A stretch of 64,000 bases of DNA from Homalodisca vitripennis (GCF_021130785.1 NC_060214.1:103470001-103534000); one strand, 5' to 3'; counted from the first letter of the stretch, positions 11,645-24,679 are shown. Program-made: numbers and translations. The notes: generated by a model not told the origin, from the letters alone.

Positions 11645-12439
11645 AGTTCTTCCGGCTCAGTCGGAAGAATTAGGTAGATTTTGTGACATATTGAAATATT
11701 ATAATTTACTCTCATCGGCTTTACATGTAATCAGTATCTCGAAAACCGTTCAAGATTAAACGACTTTTATGATGGAAGTTTAGTAAATCGTATAACTACA
11801 ATTCATTCCAGAACACGTTTTATTTTTCCATAAATAATGGTGATGTGAATTTTTGAAAGTTTGAAAGGTTCCCATATTGAATCAAAATGGCGTATCCAGC
11901 CTTCCAACGAACGTAGTTAAGATATTTAAGAGGTACACGTTTGTACCAAGTTTGAACTTCCTATCACCAATTCTTCGTAATATAACAGGTTTTATGGGAT
12001 TTGTTTGTAAGCTATATCTTGAAATCGTTCTAAATGCTAAAAGACTATTTATTAATAATTTTATTTTCGATCTTATAAGAATTCCAGAACAGGATTTTCT
12101 CTAGGAAACTGTTACTGTCTCATGAAAGCCAAAACAAGATCAAACTTTCTATCTTATAAATACATCGACTAATTTCGTTTGCCAGATTGGTAAACTATTT
12201 CCTTTTATTATTACGTCCATTATAATTTAAAAAATCACAACTCCGTTACTTATAACCCTAGGAAAAAATAAGCCTTATTTTAGAATGCTCATAAAAGTTT
12301 CTAAACTTTTGTTTTAAAATGGTTTCAGGCTCTAAATAACATTACGAGATATTAAGAAGATTTAAATTCTTTGGGAAAAAATTGATAATATTAAATTATT
12401 TACAAAATCTACCACTTATTCCGACTGAGCCGAAAGGAC
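11645..12439. mobile_element. TIR-bounded non-autonomous DNA element
   Basis: Inverted arms lie at 11645-11684 and 12402-12439. Each contains CGGCTCAGTCGGAA followed by a degenerate linker and TAGATTTTGT; the right arm is the reverse complement. The span is about 795 bp. The interior is non-coding and includes text typical of dispersed insect repeats (ATCTCGAAAACCGTTC near 11737 and ATCTTGAAATCGTTC near 12016). The arm itself can form a stem (CTTCCG with CGGAAG). The true ends beyond the arms and the target duplication are not resolved. Confidence 0.55.
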
Positions 12440-14722
12440 TATTTTATTAACAAAAACTTTATGCACGTTTTAGAAAAGTTTAAACTGATTTTAAAATGAC
12501 AATCAGAGGGTTGCTTTTCTTCAAATCGTTTTTAATTAGTTTTGTTATAAAACTGAGTTGTGGCCAATTTAAGAGAGGATGTTCAGTTTTGAGGAATTAG
12601 GAAAAATCACAGCTTTCATTTGATAACAGGCTGCATTTAAAATGAGTGAAAGAAGGTAACAAAAAATGTAATTTTGCAGAATAGAACTAAACAGACAATT
12701 AAATGTCTTGTGTCATATGCTAATTTGAATGCGTGAAAAGTGTTATGCTTGTGTAATAGCCGGGGAATAGTATTAGCACAGCGTGGAGTGCAGGGGTTAT
12801 AACTGAAGGAGTGTATAAGTACACACTTATTCTGAACATATTAACCTAACCGGGATGTCAGTGCGATGCTGAAATTGAAAAGATTGGAACAGAAATTGGG
12901 ATTGGATGGGATTTTAACTCCATTATAATTCGACAGAAATTGCGAGTTGAGTGTTGGGATTGGATGGAGGGAGATGCGATGAGTTGGGCTTGATTATAAC
13001 ATATACTTGTCATAAACAACTTCCTCATAGTTTTGTCTTTTATAAAATACGTTTATGCAATTTTGTATCTTTACGTGTCTAGAGCAGAAATGCGTTCGTC
13101 GAAATGTTACTAAAGCTGGTGAGTGTTATACTGAAAGAGTTAAATTAATTAAGGAATTAAAATTAAATTAGTTTGAAATTAGTGAATTTGTATAAAAGCA
13201 TAATCAATTTATAAATCATTTTATATTATTTAACTACACAATAATAAGAAAATGTAATACGAGTAAATCTATCATATGATTATTTTAAGTGAAAAACAAG
13301 TATTATATACGAGTATTATTATATCTAAAAGCAATATTCATTTTTTCTCTTAAGTATAATGCTTTTCAAGTTTAAACTCGAAGAAATCATTTCAGATTAT
13401 GGGAATAAAAGGAAATTGTCTCATCCCTTTTACATGTATTTGTTACATAGATTTTAACTGAGCTCTGTGTGGATGAACAATTTTGAATATTTTGAAATAA
13501 TTTTACTGGACCAACATTTAACAGACTCAGCGGAATATAACAGTAGTTTAATCAATACCTATTAAGTCATTAATTAATCTAATTAATAAATAAAATAGTG
13601 GTTAATGTTTTAAGCTGTGTACAGTAAAAAATATGTAGCTAACTAAATAAAGTTATAAAGGAAATAAATACGGAGTGGTAACATCTGGAAGATAATATAC
13701 GGAAACATTCGTATTTATTATTAGGAAAATAATAACTTAATTCCAATTTATAAAAATATGCCTTAACTATTATGCACCAATGGACAAGTATCGGGTCAGA
13801 AGTCTGTAGAATATCGCAGTGGGAGATACAACTGACAAAATTATGCCCTGTAAAATTATAGCTTAATACGATTTATAGTAGCAGCTGGTCCAGATATGCC
13901 AATGGACTTCCGTATCTGTGGTAATGACAAAATGTTACAACCTTATCATACAAAGCTGAACAGACTGACTGTCACAGAATATGAGGAATTTAAATTTAAG
14001 GTCATTTCTAATGGGGTGAATGGTTTCTGTTGGAAAAACAAAGAAAACAGTTTTTGTTTCACCTTCAAAAGAACTTGGAAATACCACACAAAATATTTAC
14101 AGGCGTTTTAGAGTTAATAAAAAAGTACTACATCCTTCAATAAACAATTTTTAATACTTGCATTTAGTATAAAAGAGGCTAATAAACCAGATAATTTTGT
14201 AAACCTGTTGAAAAATTAAGATACCCTCTTTACCCACTGAAGATTATCAAGTTACAAAACTAAGTTTTTCTGGATCTAAAAATGTTCCTTAGTCTTCCAT
14301 ATTAAAATTTCTGGATCTGAAGTTCTGAATGTAGAGATAAGCCCAATATTTTAAATTCGTTGAAATGCTTAAAAAATATTACAATTGGATCGCACCCAAA
14401 CTAACGGTTTGTTTATCTTTTATAACAAAAATATACTTATGCTTTAAGAGATTCAGTTTAGTATTGTAACGATGCGAAGTTTCCTTCATATAATATCACC
14501 ATGGAACAAAAACAAAGAACTTTATGATGCATATTTATTTATGTTAAAGACTAGGAACTACCAATTTTTAACAATCTACTTAGAAAAGAAAAAGAAATTC
14601 AATTTGTGTAATCTGCTGATTTTATTACGATCAAACCAAAATTATTGCAATTCATAATTTAATTTCTTGCATATGCAGAGACATACTATGTTTATTATAT
14701 TATAATAAGCCTAAAAGAGGTT

Positions 14723-14724
<2 letters not shown>
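12440..14724. other. Non-coding stretch
   Basis: AT-rich. A short G-rich patch at about 12890-12985 repeats TTGGGATTGGATGG twice. A 71-codon open frame at 13896-14111 (+) and a 61-codon one at 14472-14657 (+) have no recognisable domains. Confidence 0.45.

Positions 14725-14784
<60 letters not shown>
14725..14784. repeat. (AT)n microsatellite
   Basis: An uninterrupted run of about 30 TA dinucleotides. Confidence 0.95.
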
Positions 14785-14788
<4 letters not shown>

Positions 14789-15860
14789 TGAAGATCAAAC
14801 GCTAAAATGAACTAAACCAATATCCTGTTGCTGAATTTTCTCAAAGTCTTTAAAACTTTTATGTTAATCGCATCTTTCACCTGGTGAACATTTTGAAATA
14901 TAAAAGAAGAGAAATTAAAATGGGACCTTAAGAAAAGCCCTTCCGATAATGTAGGAAGCGACCGGGTGACGCAAAACCATTTACTGTATTTAAAGAAGAG
15001 TTTGATCCCCTCTTAAGACATATCCTGCCCGTCGTCATGGGCCACTGGCCTGTTCGAGGATCCTATCAATAAGAGGGCAGTCCAAATAGTACAAAGTATA
15101 GTTAAAGGACTGATAATATCTTCGATCTTATCTAATTTTTTATCCAGTTTCTAATAATAACTTTATTATTAGAATATCGTAATTGATAACCATGCTTTAA
15201 CTGATTTTATGGGAGGTATAATATCATTGAGAATTGAAAACGTTATGGGAATAATACATTTTAATTTAAAAATATCCTAAAACTCCCAAACATATGAACA
15301 AGTGACTACTAATCTATAGCACTTCTAACTGAAACTCTTTATAATAAAAAAAATTGGATCGCACGCTTTATAAGTTACATGTATCCCACCCCATATAGAT
15401 CATCCTGTTGTCGGTTTGTATTGCAGGTATCACCAAGGTTTTTTGAGTTGCAATAATATTAATGAGCAAACAGTATCACAGTTTTAGTGTAATTTACGAG
15501 TAATTTACAAAATGTATTACGCTTAGTTAATCTGATAATTTAGCCTCCACTTCTTATTATGATGCGATTCACTGAGCAGTGCAATCAGACAAATCAGGGT
15601 GCCTTGAGAGTGAGTGGTGTGAAAACACATCTGTGATGAAAAACAAAGTCGGAAATTTTCCACTTATTTCTCTCTCCCTCAGTTATTGAAGAGTTCAGGA
15701 AAAGGTCAGCCGTGTTTGGTTATCCAGCGCTGATGAATCTTTGTACTCATACAACTTCAGGTATGAAAAATTTGCCTCATTCAATCATATAGAATCATCG
15801 AAAGCAGCTTGAATCAATTGTGTATGTGTCTGGAGTGTTATAAATCAGTAACACTCCTTT
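14785..15860. other. Non-coding stretch
   Basis: A GC-richer segment at about 14940-15080 contains a short open frame on the minus strand but no domain I recognise. The rest is AT-rich without a supported feature. Confidence 0.4.
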
Positions 15861-17261
15861 TTCATAAATATCGTTTCTCTTATAAACTCACACAGTTTGT
15901 TAAAAGCACAAAAACCTTCTTTTAATTATGGAAAATTTAATCAAATGGGTTAAGAACTTTTATCAGGAAATGTTTCCTTTAATTATCCCCAAGTATGGTT
16001 AAACAGTTGATAATATAAGTCCTCTACATTATCAATAATATGAATAAATTAATCAATCTTCTTTTTCGTAAAAATCATAAATATTGTTTCTCTTTTAAGC
16101 TCATAGTTTGTTAATAACACAAACAATCTTTCTAGTTAGGGCAAATTTTAATTAAATGGGTTAAGAACTTTTATCAGGAAATTTTGTTTCCTTTAACAAC
16201 AATGATTTGTTTGATGTTTTCTTAAATTTACAACAAAACTACTGCATGCTCGATTAACGGTATAAAATTACATAATATTGTATTTATTATCCCCAAGTAT
16301 GGTTAAGCAGTTGATAATATAAGTCCTCTGCATTATCAATAATATGAATAAATTAATCAATCTTCTTTTTCGTAAAAATCATAAATATTGATTATCTTTT
16401 AAGCTGATAGTTTGTTAATAACACAAACATTCTTTCTAGTTAGGGCAAATTTTAATTAAATGGGTTAAGAACTTTTATCAGGAAATATTGTTTCCTTTAA
16501 CAACAATGATTTGTTTGATGATTTCTTAAATTTACAACAAAACTACTATATGCTCGAGTAATGGTATAAAATTACATAATATTGTATTTATTATCCCCAA
16601 GTGTGGTTAAGCAGTTGATAATATAAGTCCTCTGCATTATCAATAATATGAATAAATTAATCAATCTTCTTTTTCGTAAAAATCATAAATATTGATTATC
16701 TTTTAAGCGGATAGTTTGTTAATAACACAAACATTCTTTCTAGGTAGGGCAAATTTTAATTAAATGGGTTAAGAACTTTTATCAGGAAATGTTGTTTCCT
16801 TTAACAACAATGATTTGTTTGATGTTTTCTTAAATTTACAACAAAACTACTGTATGCTCGAGTAATGGTATAAAATTACATAATATTGTATTTATTATCC
16901 CCAAGTATGGTTAAGCAGTTGATAATATAAGTCCTCTGCATTATCAATAATATGAATAAATTAATCAAACTTTTTTTCGTAAAAATCATAAATATTGTTT
17001 CTCTTTTAAGCTCATAGTTTGTTAATAACACAAACATTCTTTTTAGTTAGGGAAAATTTTAATCAGATGGATAAAAACTTTTTTTGAGTCAAGGTCTTTC
17101 ATCATAAAGTATTGTATCCATTAATAAAAATAATTTATTTGATGTTCTTCTAAATTTACAACAAAAATACTTCATGTTCGAATTACGGTATAATGATACT
17201 TAATATTGTATCCACTATCCCCAAGTTGATAATATGAGTCCTCCACATTATCAATAATATG
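15861..17261. repeat. 304-bp tandem array (about 4.5 units)
   Basis: The marker TATCCCCAAGT recurs with CCCC at 15987, 16291, 16595, 16899 and 17219. This gives three exact 304-bp steps and a final 320-bp step. Each full unit carries CATTATCAATAATATGAATA, TTTTTCGTAAAAATCATAAA, GTTTGTTAATAACACAAAC and TGGGTTAAGAACTTTTATC. The first unit is truncated internally and the last is the most diverged, the usual pattern where unequal exchange homogenises the middle of an array. There is no coding potential. The array sits just upstream of the LINE. Confidence 0.92.
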
Positions 17262-17640
17262 AGGGAAACAAGAATGGGAATATTCATGTTTGAAGACTCT
17301 ACATTGTGAACAAGTTTACTGAGTGCACTCCTCATGAAAGCGCCTCCACCTCCTCAGTGTTCTCTGGAATAACAAAGACGACTTTATTCCTGAAAACACT
17401 GCGAGCACAAATGTGATGTCTCTTTTATTCGGGAGAAAATCCAGCTCACTGCAGTTGCATTTCTACAGAAATCTACGGATATGTAACAGTGTTGTTTGTG
17501 CATTGTAGATTACATTTTAGATTGTTCATGTTTGTTCCCGTCAAATAAATTGTTGGTACATGAAGTTATGACTCTGCAATGAGTGTATTGTAGTATACCA
17601 TCAGTACCGCTTCTCAGACCCAAGGCATCGAGAATGATCC
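17262..17640. other. Stretch between the 304-bp array and the LINE
   Basis: It may contain the LINE 5' untranslated region, whose start cannot be fixed. GC is moderately raised at 17320-17450. No reading frame is supported. Confidence 0.35.
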
Positions 17641-17709
17641 CTCATCTGCAAACAGCCTCTCCATATCTGCTGCTCCAAATCCCTAAACATAAATAAAAAA
17701 CAAGAAAAT

Positions 17710-18410
17710 ATGGAAAATATGATGATAGCATTGTCTTCACAGCTTCAACAGTTGTCTACTAATCAAACAAAACAGCTCAGCAATTTGGATCATTTACCTG
17801 TGGAGAGTAAACCTATCTGCACTCAAAATTTTAAATTATGACCTGACTAACCCCGGGACAAATGAATCACTGACTTCGACCCCAGGAGCCAGACAAACCA
17901 GCAGACAAAAACTGAACGAAAGTACAATGACTAACGCCTATCCAACATCAAACCCCAGGAGCCAGACAAACCTGCAGACAAAAACTGAACGAAAGTACAT
18001 TGACTAACGCCTATCCAACATCAACCCCAGGAGCCAGACAAACCTGCCGTCAAAAATGAACAGAAGCACGATGACCAAAGACTACCCAACATCAACCCCA
18101 GGAGCCAGACAAACCTGCCGTCAAAAACTGAGCGAGTTGAAAAAACCTTCTACTAACAATAAAAAGAAACAACGTTTTCAGTGTTTCCTTACAGGTAGCA
18201 AGATTTACAGCTAATAAGGAACAGGCAAGGGGGTGTGATCCAAAAATAAAAGTGCTGGCAAAGAAACCGCAATAACTGCAAAAGTCCGCAGTCACAATGA
18301 AGCTCTAGAAGAATTTCTTCGTAAAGCACATAGAATTCTACAAAAAAAATCAATGAGAGCTATAAAAGTAGTGCTATTGAATTAGAATTACTGCCAGAGC
18401 ACTCTGAAAC
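17710..18410 (+). pseudogene. LINE ORF1-like region with internal tandem repeat
   Basis: An ATG at 17710 opens a Gln/Ser-rich start (MENMMIALSSQLQQL) that soon hits a stop near 17840. In a neighbouring frame it continues as a Thr/Ser/Pro/Gln-rich segment with repeats of the type PTSTPGARQT and QKLNEST, then a basic stretch (TNNKKKQRF), then a charged helix (NEALEEFLRKAHRILQKK) at about 18296-18345. Its position directly before the endonuclease ORF fits ORF1, the RNA-binding chaperone of LINEs. I see no CCHC zinc knuckle or RRM, so the call rests on position and composition. Confidence 0.55.
17880..18125 (+). repeat. 72-bp minisatellite inside LINE ORF1 (about 3.5 units)
   Basis: CCCCAGGAGCCAGACAAACC starts at 17880, 17953, 18025 and 18096, with spacings of 73, 72 and 71 bp. 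Units of 72 bp encode 24 residues, so the repeat would be in frame; the 73- and 71-bp steps are single-base indels that break and restore the frame. Units share AACTGAACGAAAGTAC and GCCTATCCAACATC. Expansion of a coding repeat within ORF1 is the simplest reading. Confidence 0.85.
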
Positions 18411-18480
18411 CTAACCCTTCAGATGAACCTTGCACACAGACGGCAACCTCCTCAACAGGTCCTTTTTTAGAGGACAGCCA

Positions 18481-21421
18481 CCTGAAAAAGGCCAAAGAAT
18501 AACAATTAACACTCAAAGCCTGGTTTGGATGGATGGAGAAAACATATTGTCGATTTTCCATCAAAATGTCGACCGCATCAGTAACAAGGTGGAGAGATTA
18601 AAACCATTTATTATCCTCTCTCAAGCCAGATTTGGTAGTTGTCACAGAACACGGACAACATGCAAATAACATCATAAATACGCAATTAAATGGTTATACT
18701 CTGGTCTCCGCATTTGGAAGAGTGCATAACATTAAAGGAGGGGTAGCAATTTACAAAAGTAACAAAATAGAGAATGAAACTACAAGTTTGGAAAATGGAA
18801 CATCTCAGTATACCCTAGTCTGTGAAGTAACAGTTGCCTCTATCAAACTTTCTGGAAAAGAACAACTTTATATGATAGGTGTATATCGGCCTCCTAATAA
18901 TCTGATTGACATCACAGCAGAAGCTATCGAGGTCCTTCATAAAGTTTCTGGATAACATTCCGACTCACAGCAGAATTATTTTGATTGGGGATATAAATAT
19001 TGACATTTTAAGACCTACTAGGGGAAACTATTATGTTTGATGAATTTCTTTTGTCCCATAACATGACACGACTCCAACTTTCGGCGACCAGAGTATTTCA
19101 AGGTCATCAGTCCTCCATAGATGCTATCTGCACAAATGCTGAAATTGATGAATCTCAAGTGAAAATTCTCCCATACTGGTATAAGTGACCATTTCGGACA
19201 ACTTTGTTATCTGCCTCTGTCTGTTGAATCAAAAAAAAAAACTACTACCTCCTCTCATCGACATGTAAGTCCAGAGAAAACTTAAACAAATCTCAAACGA
19301 TATTTGGCTGAGGAATCTTGGACTAATGTACTTCAACAAGATAGTGTGGAAGAGGCCTACAGACAATATTTGAAGACAATAACATACTTTTTAGATCTCA
19401 CTTGTCCAATCAGAAATTCAGAGTTTGTGGCAAAAACCAAAAGCTCGACCATGCTATGACGAAGAAGCTCTCCGCTTAAAGAAAGATTTTCTTAAAGCAA
19501 ATGAGAGATATTGTCTTTCTGGCAGCCAAGAGGATAAACAAACTTCTACGCAGCTAAAGAAGGCTTACGACTTAAAACTAAGGACCTTAAGACAAGAGGC
19601 TAGTGCTGCTCATATTGACAACGCTGCTAACAACAAAAATAAGGCTGTTTGGGAGATCATAAACAGCGAGAGAAATCATCAGCACAAGGACACAATTTCT
19701 GGATTTGACTTCATAGTTAAAAACGGAGACAAAATTGACGGACCCTATAGATATAGCCAACCATTTTTAACAACTATTTCTCAACTATTGCTGATGAAAC
19801 TCTCAAACAGAACCTGTGCATCAACCCAACAATGCAATTTGTTCAGAACCCACCCTGTTGGAATGCCACTGACCTCTATGGAACCCACATAAATTGAAGA
19901 AATAAGTAAAGTAATAGACTCACTAAAAACAAAATCCTCTTTTGGCTTAAATGAAATATCCTCAAAAATTCTAAAATTTTGTGTAAAAATGAAGTAGCGG
20001 TACCGATTTTTCATATCACACAACTGTCTCTTCTGCATGGTACTTTCCCCCTCAAGTATGAAAATTTCCAAAGTTATCCCTCTTCACAAAAAAATCCAGT
20101 AAACACCACATAGAAAATTTTAGGCCAATATCTTTAATTCCAACTGAATCCAAAATTATTGAGAAAATTGTACTCTCTAGACTTTTCAAGCATCTTCAAC
20201 TGAACAACCTTTTGACAGAGGAACAGCATGGTTTTATTAAGGGACGATCCACCATGACTGCAATAGTAGATCTGTTGGAGCACATTGTGGACAATATCGA
20301 GGCTGGAAATAATGTAGTGGGAGTGCAACTTGACTTGAGTAAGGCATTTGATTGTCTAAGCCATGACTTGATTATAAGAAAAACTTTTTCATCTAGGAAT
20401 CCAAGGAACAGCACTTTCATGGTTCTCAGCATACCTTGAAGGAAGACGCCAGGTTGTAGAAGTGACTCAGACCATAAAAAGAATTACTACAATTTCTAGA
20501 TCTGAGGTCCTGTCAATGGACCGTGGTGTACCGCAAGGATCTGTGTTGGGGCCTGTACTTTTTATATTATTTACTAATGATTTTCCTAACGTTTTACATT
20601 CATACAGTAATTTTAGTCATGTATGCTGACGATTCTATGCTATTAACTGCCAATAGCTCAGTGGAAAAATCTAGAAATAAATTCATACATTGCTGTTAAC
20701 ATTGCTATGGACTATTGTAGAAACAATGACCTGGTTTTCAATGAATCAAAGACGAAACAAATTTCATTTGGGAACAAGAAGGATGACATTTCAGATCTAC
20801 CAAATCTTCAATCTGTCAGCTCAAACTAATTATCTTGGAATCGTTGTTGATGACAAACTCTCATGGCTAAATCATATTAATAACTTATGCCTTAAACTTA
20901 GCTCAGCAATCTATGCCATAAAAAGGGACGAAGGCTATAAAGCACGACAAAAGCCACAATAACAGCCTATCATGCTCTGTTTGAAAGCCATATGAGATAT
21001 GGCTTAGCGGTTTGGGGTGGTTCAACTGAAAGAAATCTCCAACGAATCCTCATTCTTCAAAAAAAAGGCTCTAAGAATCATGGCTGGCTTGGGATGTAGA
21101 GAGAGCTGTAGAGGGGTATTCAAAGAGTGGAGGTTATCAACAGTAGTCAGCCTTTATATTGTAGAATGTATTGTGATAGCTACAACTCATAATGTCCAAC
21201 AGCACCAAGACATTCACTCTTACAATACTAGGCATGCCAATAACTTTACTTTGCCAATCCACAAGTTAACTCTCTCTGAAACAAAACCAACCTACGCTGG
21301 GGCAAAATTCTTCAATAATCTCCCTGATGAGCTGAAGAAAAATGGAAGGAAGGAAGTTGAAGAAAAGCCTGCACTCCTGGTTCCAAGAGAGACCCTTTTA
21401 CTCAGTAAAAAGAATTCTTGA
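18481..21421 (+). pseudogene. LINE ORF2: AP endonuclease plus reverse transcriptase, frameshifted
   Basis: ORF2 of a non-LTR element nicks DNA and copies element RNA at the nick. The endonuclease begins near 18529 (MDGENILSIFHQNV) and shifts frame near 18610 to PDLVVVTEHG, GGVAIY and IGVYRPPNN. It ends in the catalytic-type TGISDHFGQ at 19175-19201. A charged linker lies at 19425-19892. The RT follows, with HGFIKGRSTMTAIVDLLE at about 20226-20279, LDLSKAFD at about 20329, GVPQGSVLGPVLF at about 20525-20563, the catalytic YADDS at 20622-20636, and TNYLGIVVDDKLSWLNHI near 20826. The C-terminal domain (SYNTRHANNFTLPIHKLTL and FFNNLPDELKK) ends at 21421. At least five frame changes are needed, so no active protein can be made. 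Confidence 0.88.
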
Positions 21422-21571
21422 ATTGGAGAGCCGACTCGCAGAGAATGTGAAGACCTAGGCAGCTAATGACAACAAACCTGGGAAAAATTTTTAAGATAAT
21501 ATGTATTTGACGCCATTTCCTTCTTGATGAATGTGAAATAAAGAATTGTCTTGTCTTGTCTTGTCTTGTCT

Positions 21572-22499
21572 ATATCAAAGTAACATGGAAATGTCAAATC
21601 ATTTGATAAACTTGCTGTAGTAAATTGCACAAGTGAATGAGTCATAGAATTGTGATACTGCTGACTCAATACTACGAGATATTCAATGTAATATTAAATT
21701 ATGAGGTAGATACTGATCCGTTATCAGTTGTTATATCTCCTCATCATATGACTCGCCTGTACTAAGATAGTCAATACTATTGGGTTCATTCATCTTTTGT
21801 ACATTTACCCCGAAAAATTACTAAATTTACTTTTTTTTAAAACGGCACATGATTTAAACTAAAAAAATTAACCTATTTACATGAGAAAAATCATTTTAAA
21901 CTTTGTTATTTTGTAAGTGAAAATACTTTACACATTATAAATAATTGCATACAGGTTTCATGTGAAGCTTATTTCTTAAGGTTTTAGCACAAAAATAATT
22001 ATTTACCTTGAACTAACAACTTAATGTCATAATTCTTCATATTTGTATGTAAAGATGCATTTTCCTATAAGGTTATTTAGGAAGGAAAAGTGTAACTTGA
22101 CTAACTATAACTAACACTTTGCATTATACTATATTAAAATATGTTCACTACCAGCAGTTACTTACTTCTACTTCGGCGAGCCACGGAAAGAGAGATGATA
22201 TTAAGTCCCTTTAATCATGGATGTTAATGGTTGTGGTTTTAAAATTTTGCTGATCTGGCCATGCCTTGTTCTTAAACTAAATCAGATTTACAAAAACATA
22301 TACACTTATGTTATAAAACCAAAACCCAATTTTCTTGTTTCATTGGCCGGCAATATTTTTAGGTCTCATATAGCAAATTCTTCAATTTTGAAGCACCAGA
22401 GCCTGAAGGCTAGCACCAAACCAAGTCTAAAGTCACTTACTGAAGTTGATTAATTAAAATCTTCTCACTTTATCCTCATTTTCTGCTGAACAACTGTAG
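21572..22499. other. Non-coding stretch
   Basis: AT-rich. A 78-codon open frame at 22217-22453 (+) shows no recognisable domain; I leave it uncalled. Confidence 0.4.
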
Positions 22500-22640
22500 A
22501 TTGCTTAAAGATTTTCTATGGTGAAATGAGTGTGAATGACTTGGATTTTCTGGAATTTTGTTATCGTTTGGTAAAAAAACACTAGGTTTCTAGATTTGCA
22601 GTCTGATCCTTCTTCAGGTAAATAACTTACGTGATACATA
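22500..22640. repeat. Dispersed repeat, member 2 of a pair with 10462-10677
   Basis: Same orientation and motif order as the 10.5-kb locus: a GGATTTTCTGGAATTT segment, TTATCGTTTGGTA, then CAGTCTGATCCTTCTTCAGGT. The divergence is high and no boundaries are visible. Confidence 0.4.
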
Positions 22641-23127
22641 ACTGAAATCCAAGAATAAAATCATAATACCAGTGCGCAGTGCACCTCAAAAACAAGAATA
22701 ACCAACAAGAATCATAACAAACAAGTTGTGTGTTAAACTCTAAGCGCTATATCTGAAACATGGCCGTTGATTTGCAGCCTACAAAAAAGTAAATCGAGGG
22801 AAAATCTCACCTACTCAACTCAAAATGTTTCAGTTAGTTAATGTTACGAGAATTATTGACAAAAAAAAATTATTTTACAAATATACTCTTTGGCATAAAT
22901 TTTTATAAGTATTTCGTTTTTGAATTCCTCGTCATCGCGCACCCCCGGACCAATAGTACTAGTACATTCCTTTTACTATAAGTGCTGTATAGAAAATGTA
23001 TGTGATTGTCTCTGTAACTGAAGCTTGCCTATTCAAATTCTTGCAAAAATAATAATTCAGTTGAAGTATCAACTAGTAACGTTATATTTAAATTGCCTAC
23101 AGTTATATTCAGTATATAGTATATTTG

Positions 23128-23345
23128 TCATGAACTTTACAACGCCTAAGGAGACAAAGTAAGCGTGTACAGCTAACAGAGACGTCTCTTCATTAGGTCA
23201 TAACTCGTAATAAACTCTAATTGGATGCTAATTGGACGTAACATATTATGGTACGTTTATGACATCCATATTTTATAAACATATTTGTTTTAGGTGAGTA
23301 GATGCTTGTAAGGCGGTTTTCAACACCCTAATGTAGCACGCCATT
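23128..23345 (+). repeat. Diverged dispersed repeat, copy A (pair with 30405-30615)
   Basis: Shared landmarks in the same order and orientation as the 30.4-kb copy are GAACTTTACAACG, TAAGGAGA, GACGTCT, CATTAG, ACTCTAATTGG, GGTACGTTTATG, TTTTATAAACA and TTTGTTT. They span about 215 bp without inverted ends or coding capacity. It could be an old transposon family or a duplicated non-coding segment. Confidence 0.6.
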
Positions 23346-24390
23346 GTGAGTCTTAAAGAAAATATCCATCCTTGATCAAGGAGTACGAAATATACCTTTT
23401 TTACCATTATAAAATTTTTTAGTTTATATTCTTTAATAACGTTGTACTTTTAGTTATCAATATTGAGCATTTTTAGAGCAAAGTTAATATTTTTATTTAA
23501 AAAAATTAGAAGATTTTGTTCTAGTTTCGAGATGATATTAAACGTAAAAAAACACCATGAGGCTCTAATTTCGCCTCAAACATTTACGAAATAATACTTC
23601 GAAAAATCTTATTGATCTAATTTTTGTAGTTTCCCTTTCTACTCTTGTAACTATAAAATTACCGCATTACATTTTTAAACGTCATTAGACGAAGTTTAAG
23701 AAGAAAAATCTGACTTAGTTCTGGTAAATGAGTTGTTTTATTAGATACCCAAAGGCTTCACGAACCTTGTATAGGAATTAATTTTAATTAATTTACGATC
23801 CTACCACTTGAGAATCGAATTTGTTTTGACTCTGAAATCGTGTTCGAAAAAGAACAATAACTTTAAGTGTCGCCACTGTTACTAGATGAATGCCGAAGAC
23901 ACGCAGGTGTTCCGTGGCGATAAATCGTCACCCCAGCAATGGTACCGTTCTTGGAGTGAGAGGGAAGGCGTTAAAAGCTTGTTCAATTTACTACCTCGTT
24001 CCTGGAAGTAGTCTGGTTTCGGAAAGTACCCCAGAACATATGTTAGAGACACTGAGGTCCATAAGCTTAATTTTCATTGTTATTTTGTTTCAGGTATTGC
24101 ACAAATTTGTATAAAAAAGGGCTTTAATCATATAAATCACCATACATCAGTCAAATCAAGCAACGTTAACAGATTAAATGTTTTAATCTATTTTGCTAGA
24201 AGTTTTAATAAGGTGTATGAGCGGGCCAATTGGTGAATAAAACTTAGGCCTTACTTATAAGGTCCAGTTGCAGTATGAGTTCATATATGTTATCATAAAT
24301 ATGCTATAACAAATATTTCTGTATTTTTTATGATCACCACATACATTGAAAGAATGAAGTAAATATTACTCAAATATACGTTTATTACAT
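23346..24390. other. Non-coding stretch with a shared GC-richer segment
   Basis: Mostly AT-rich. The patch 23880-24070 is GC-richer and contains 23965-23989, which matches 52968-52992 at 24 of 25 bases. Both loci read GVKSL(F/I)NL in one frame. No complete gene is supported. Confidence 0.45.
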
Positions 24391-24620
24391 AGAGATAAGA
24401 TAAGATAAGATAAGAGTGTCATTCGCGTACGCATAATAAACATTACAACAGAAAAGTTCATTAAGCATCGTGCAACATGGAAAGCCGTGTTAGGATTGAA
24501 ACTAGTAAGTCATAGCTATAGATTCTACATAATCTATACGTTGAGTAGATTTTTAATTGAGGTTGTTTTAACATCCTCAAAAATATATTTCGTGCATCCG
24601 TTAAGTAGGTAGCTGAATCA
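24391..24620 (-). mobile_element. LINE 3' end fragment (minus strand) with (GATAA)n tail
   Basis: A pure GATAA/AGATA pentanucleotide run at 24391-24414 is joined to a non-repetitive segment to its right. Read on the minus strand this is a unique 3' region followed by (TTATC)n, the same architecture as the (TTGTC)n tail at 21545. No coding part remains. The right limit is arbitrary. Confidence 0.4.
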
Positions 24621-24679
24621 TAGATTTAATAGCATCAAGAGAAACCATTACGTTTACATTAGAAAACGTTTTGTTGTTA

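Larger units (their letters stand above)
17640..21571 (+). mobile_element. Nearly full-length, broken APE-type LINE (CR1/Jockey-like)
   Basis: This is one sense-oriented non-LTR retrotransposon of roughly 3.9 kb: ORF1-like region, then apurinic-type endonuclease, linker, reverse transcriptase and C-terminal domain, then a 3' end that runs AATAAAGAA into a (TTGTC)n microsatellite at 21545-21570. That tail is characteristic of CR1/Jockey-like elements that prime on short tandem repeats instead of poly(A). Several frameshifts and stops break ORF2, so it is dead. No target duplication is visible and the 5' boundary is approximate. Confidence 0.85.

Noticed and set aside
12839..12849. Telomere-like TTAACCTAACC
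   Set aside because: A single occurrence, not a TTAGG array.
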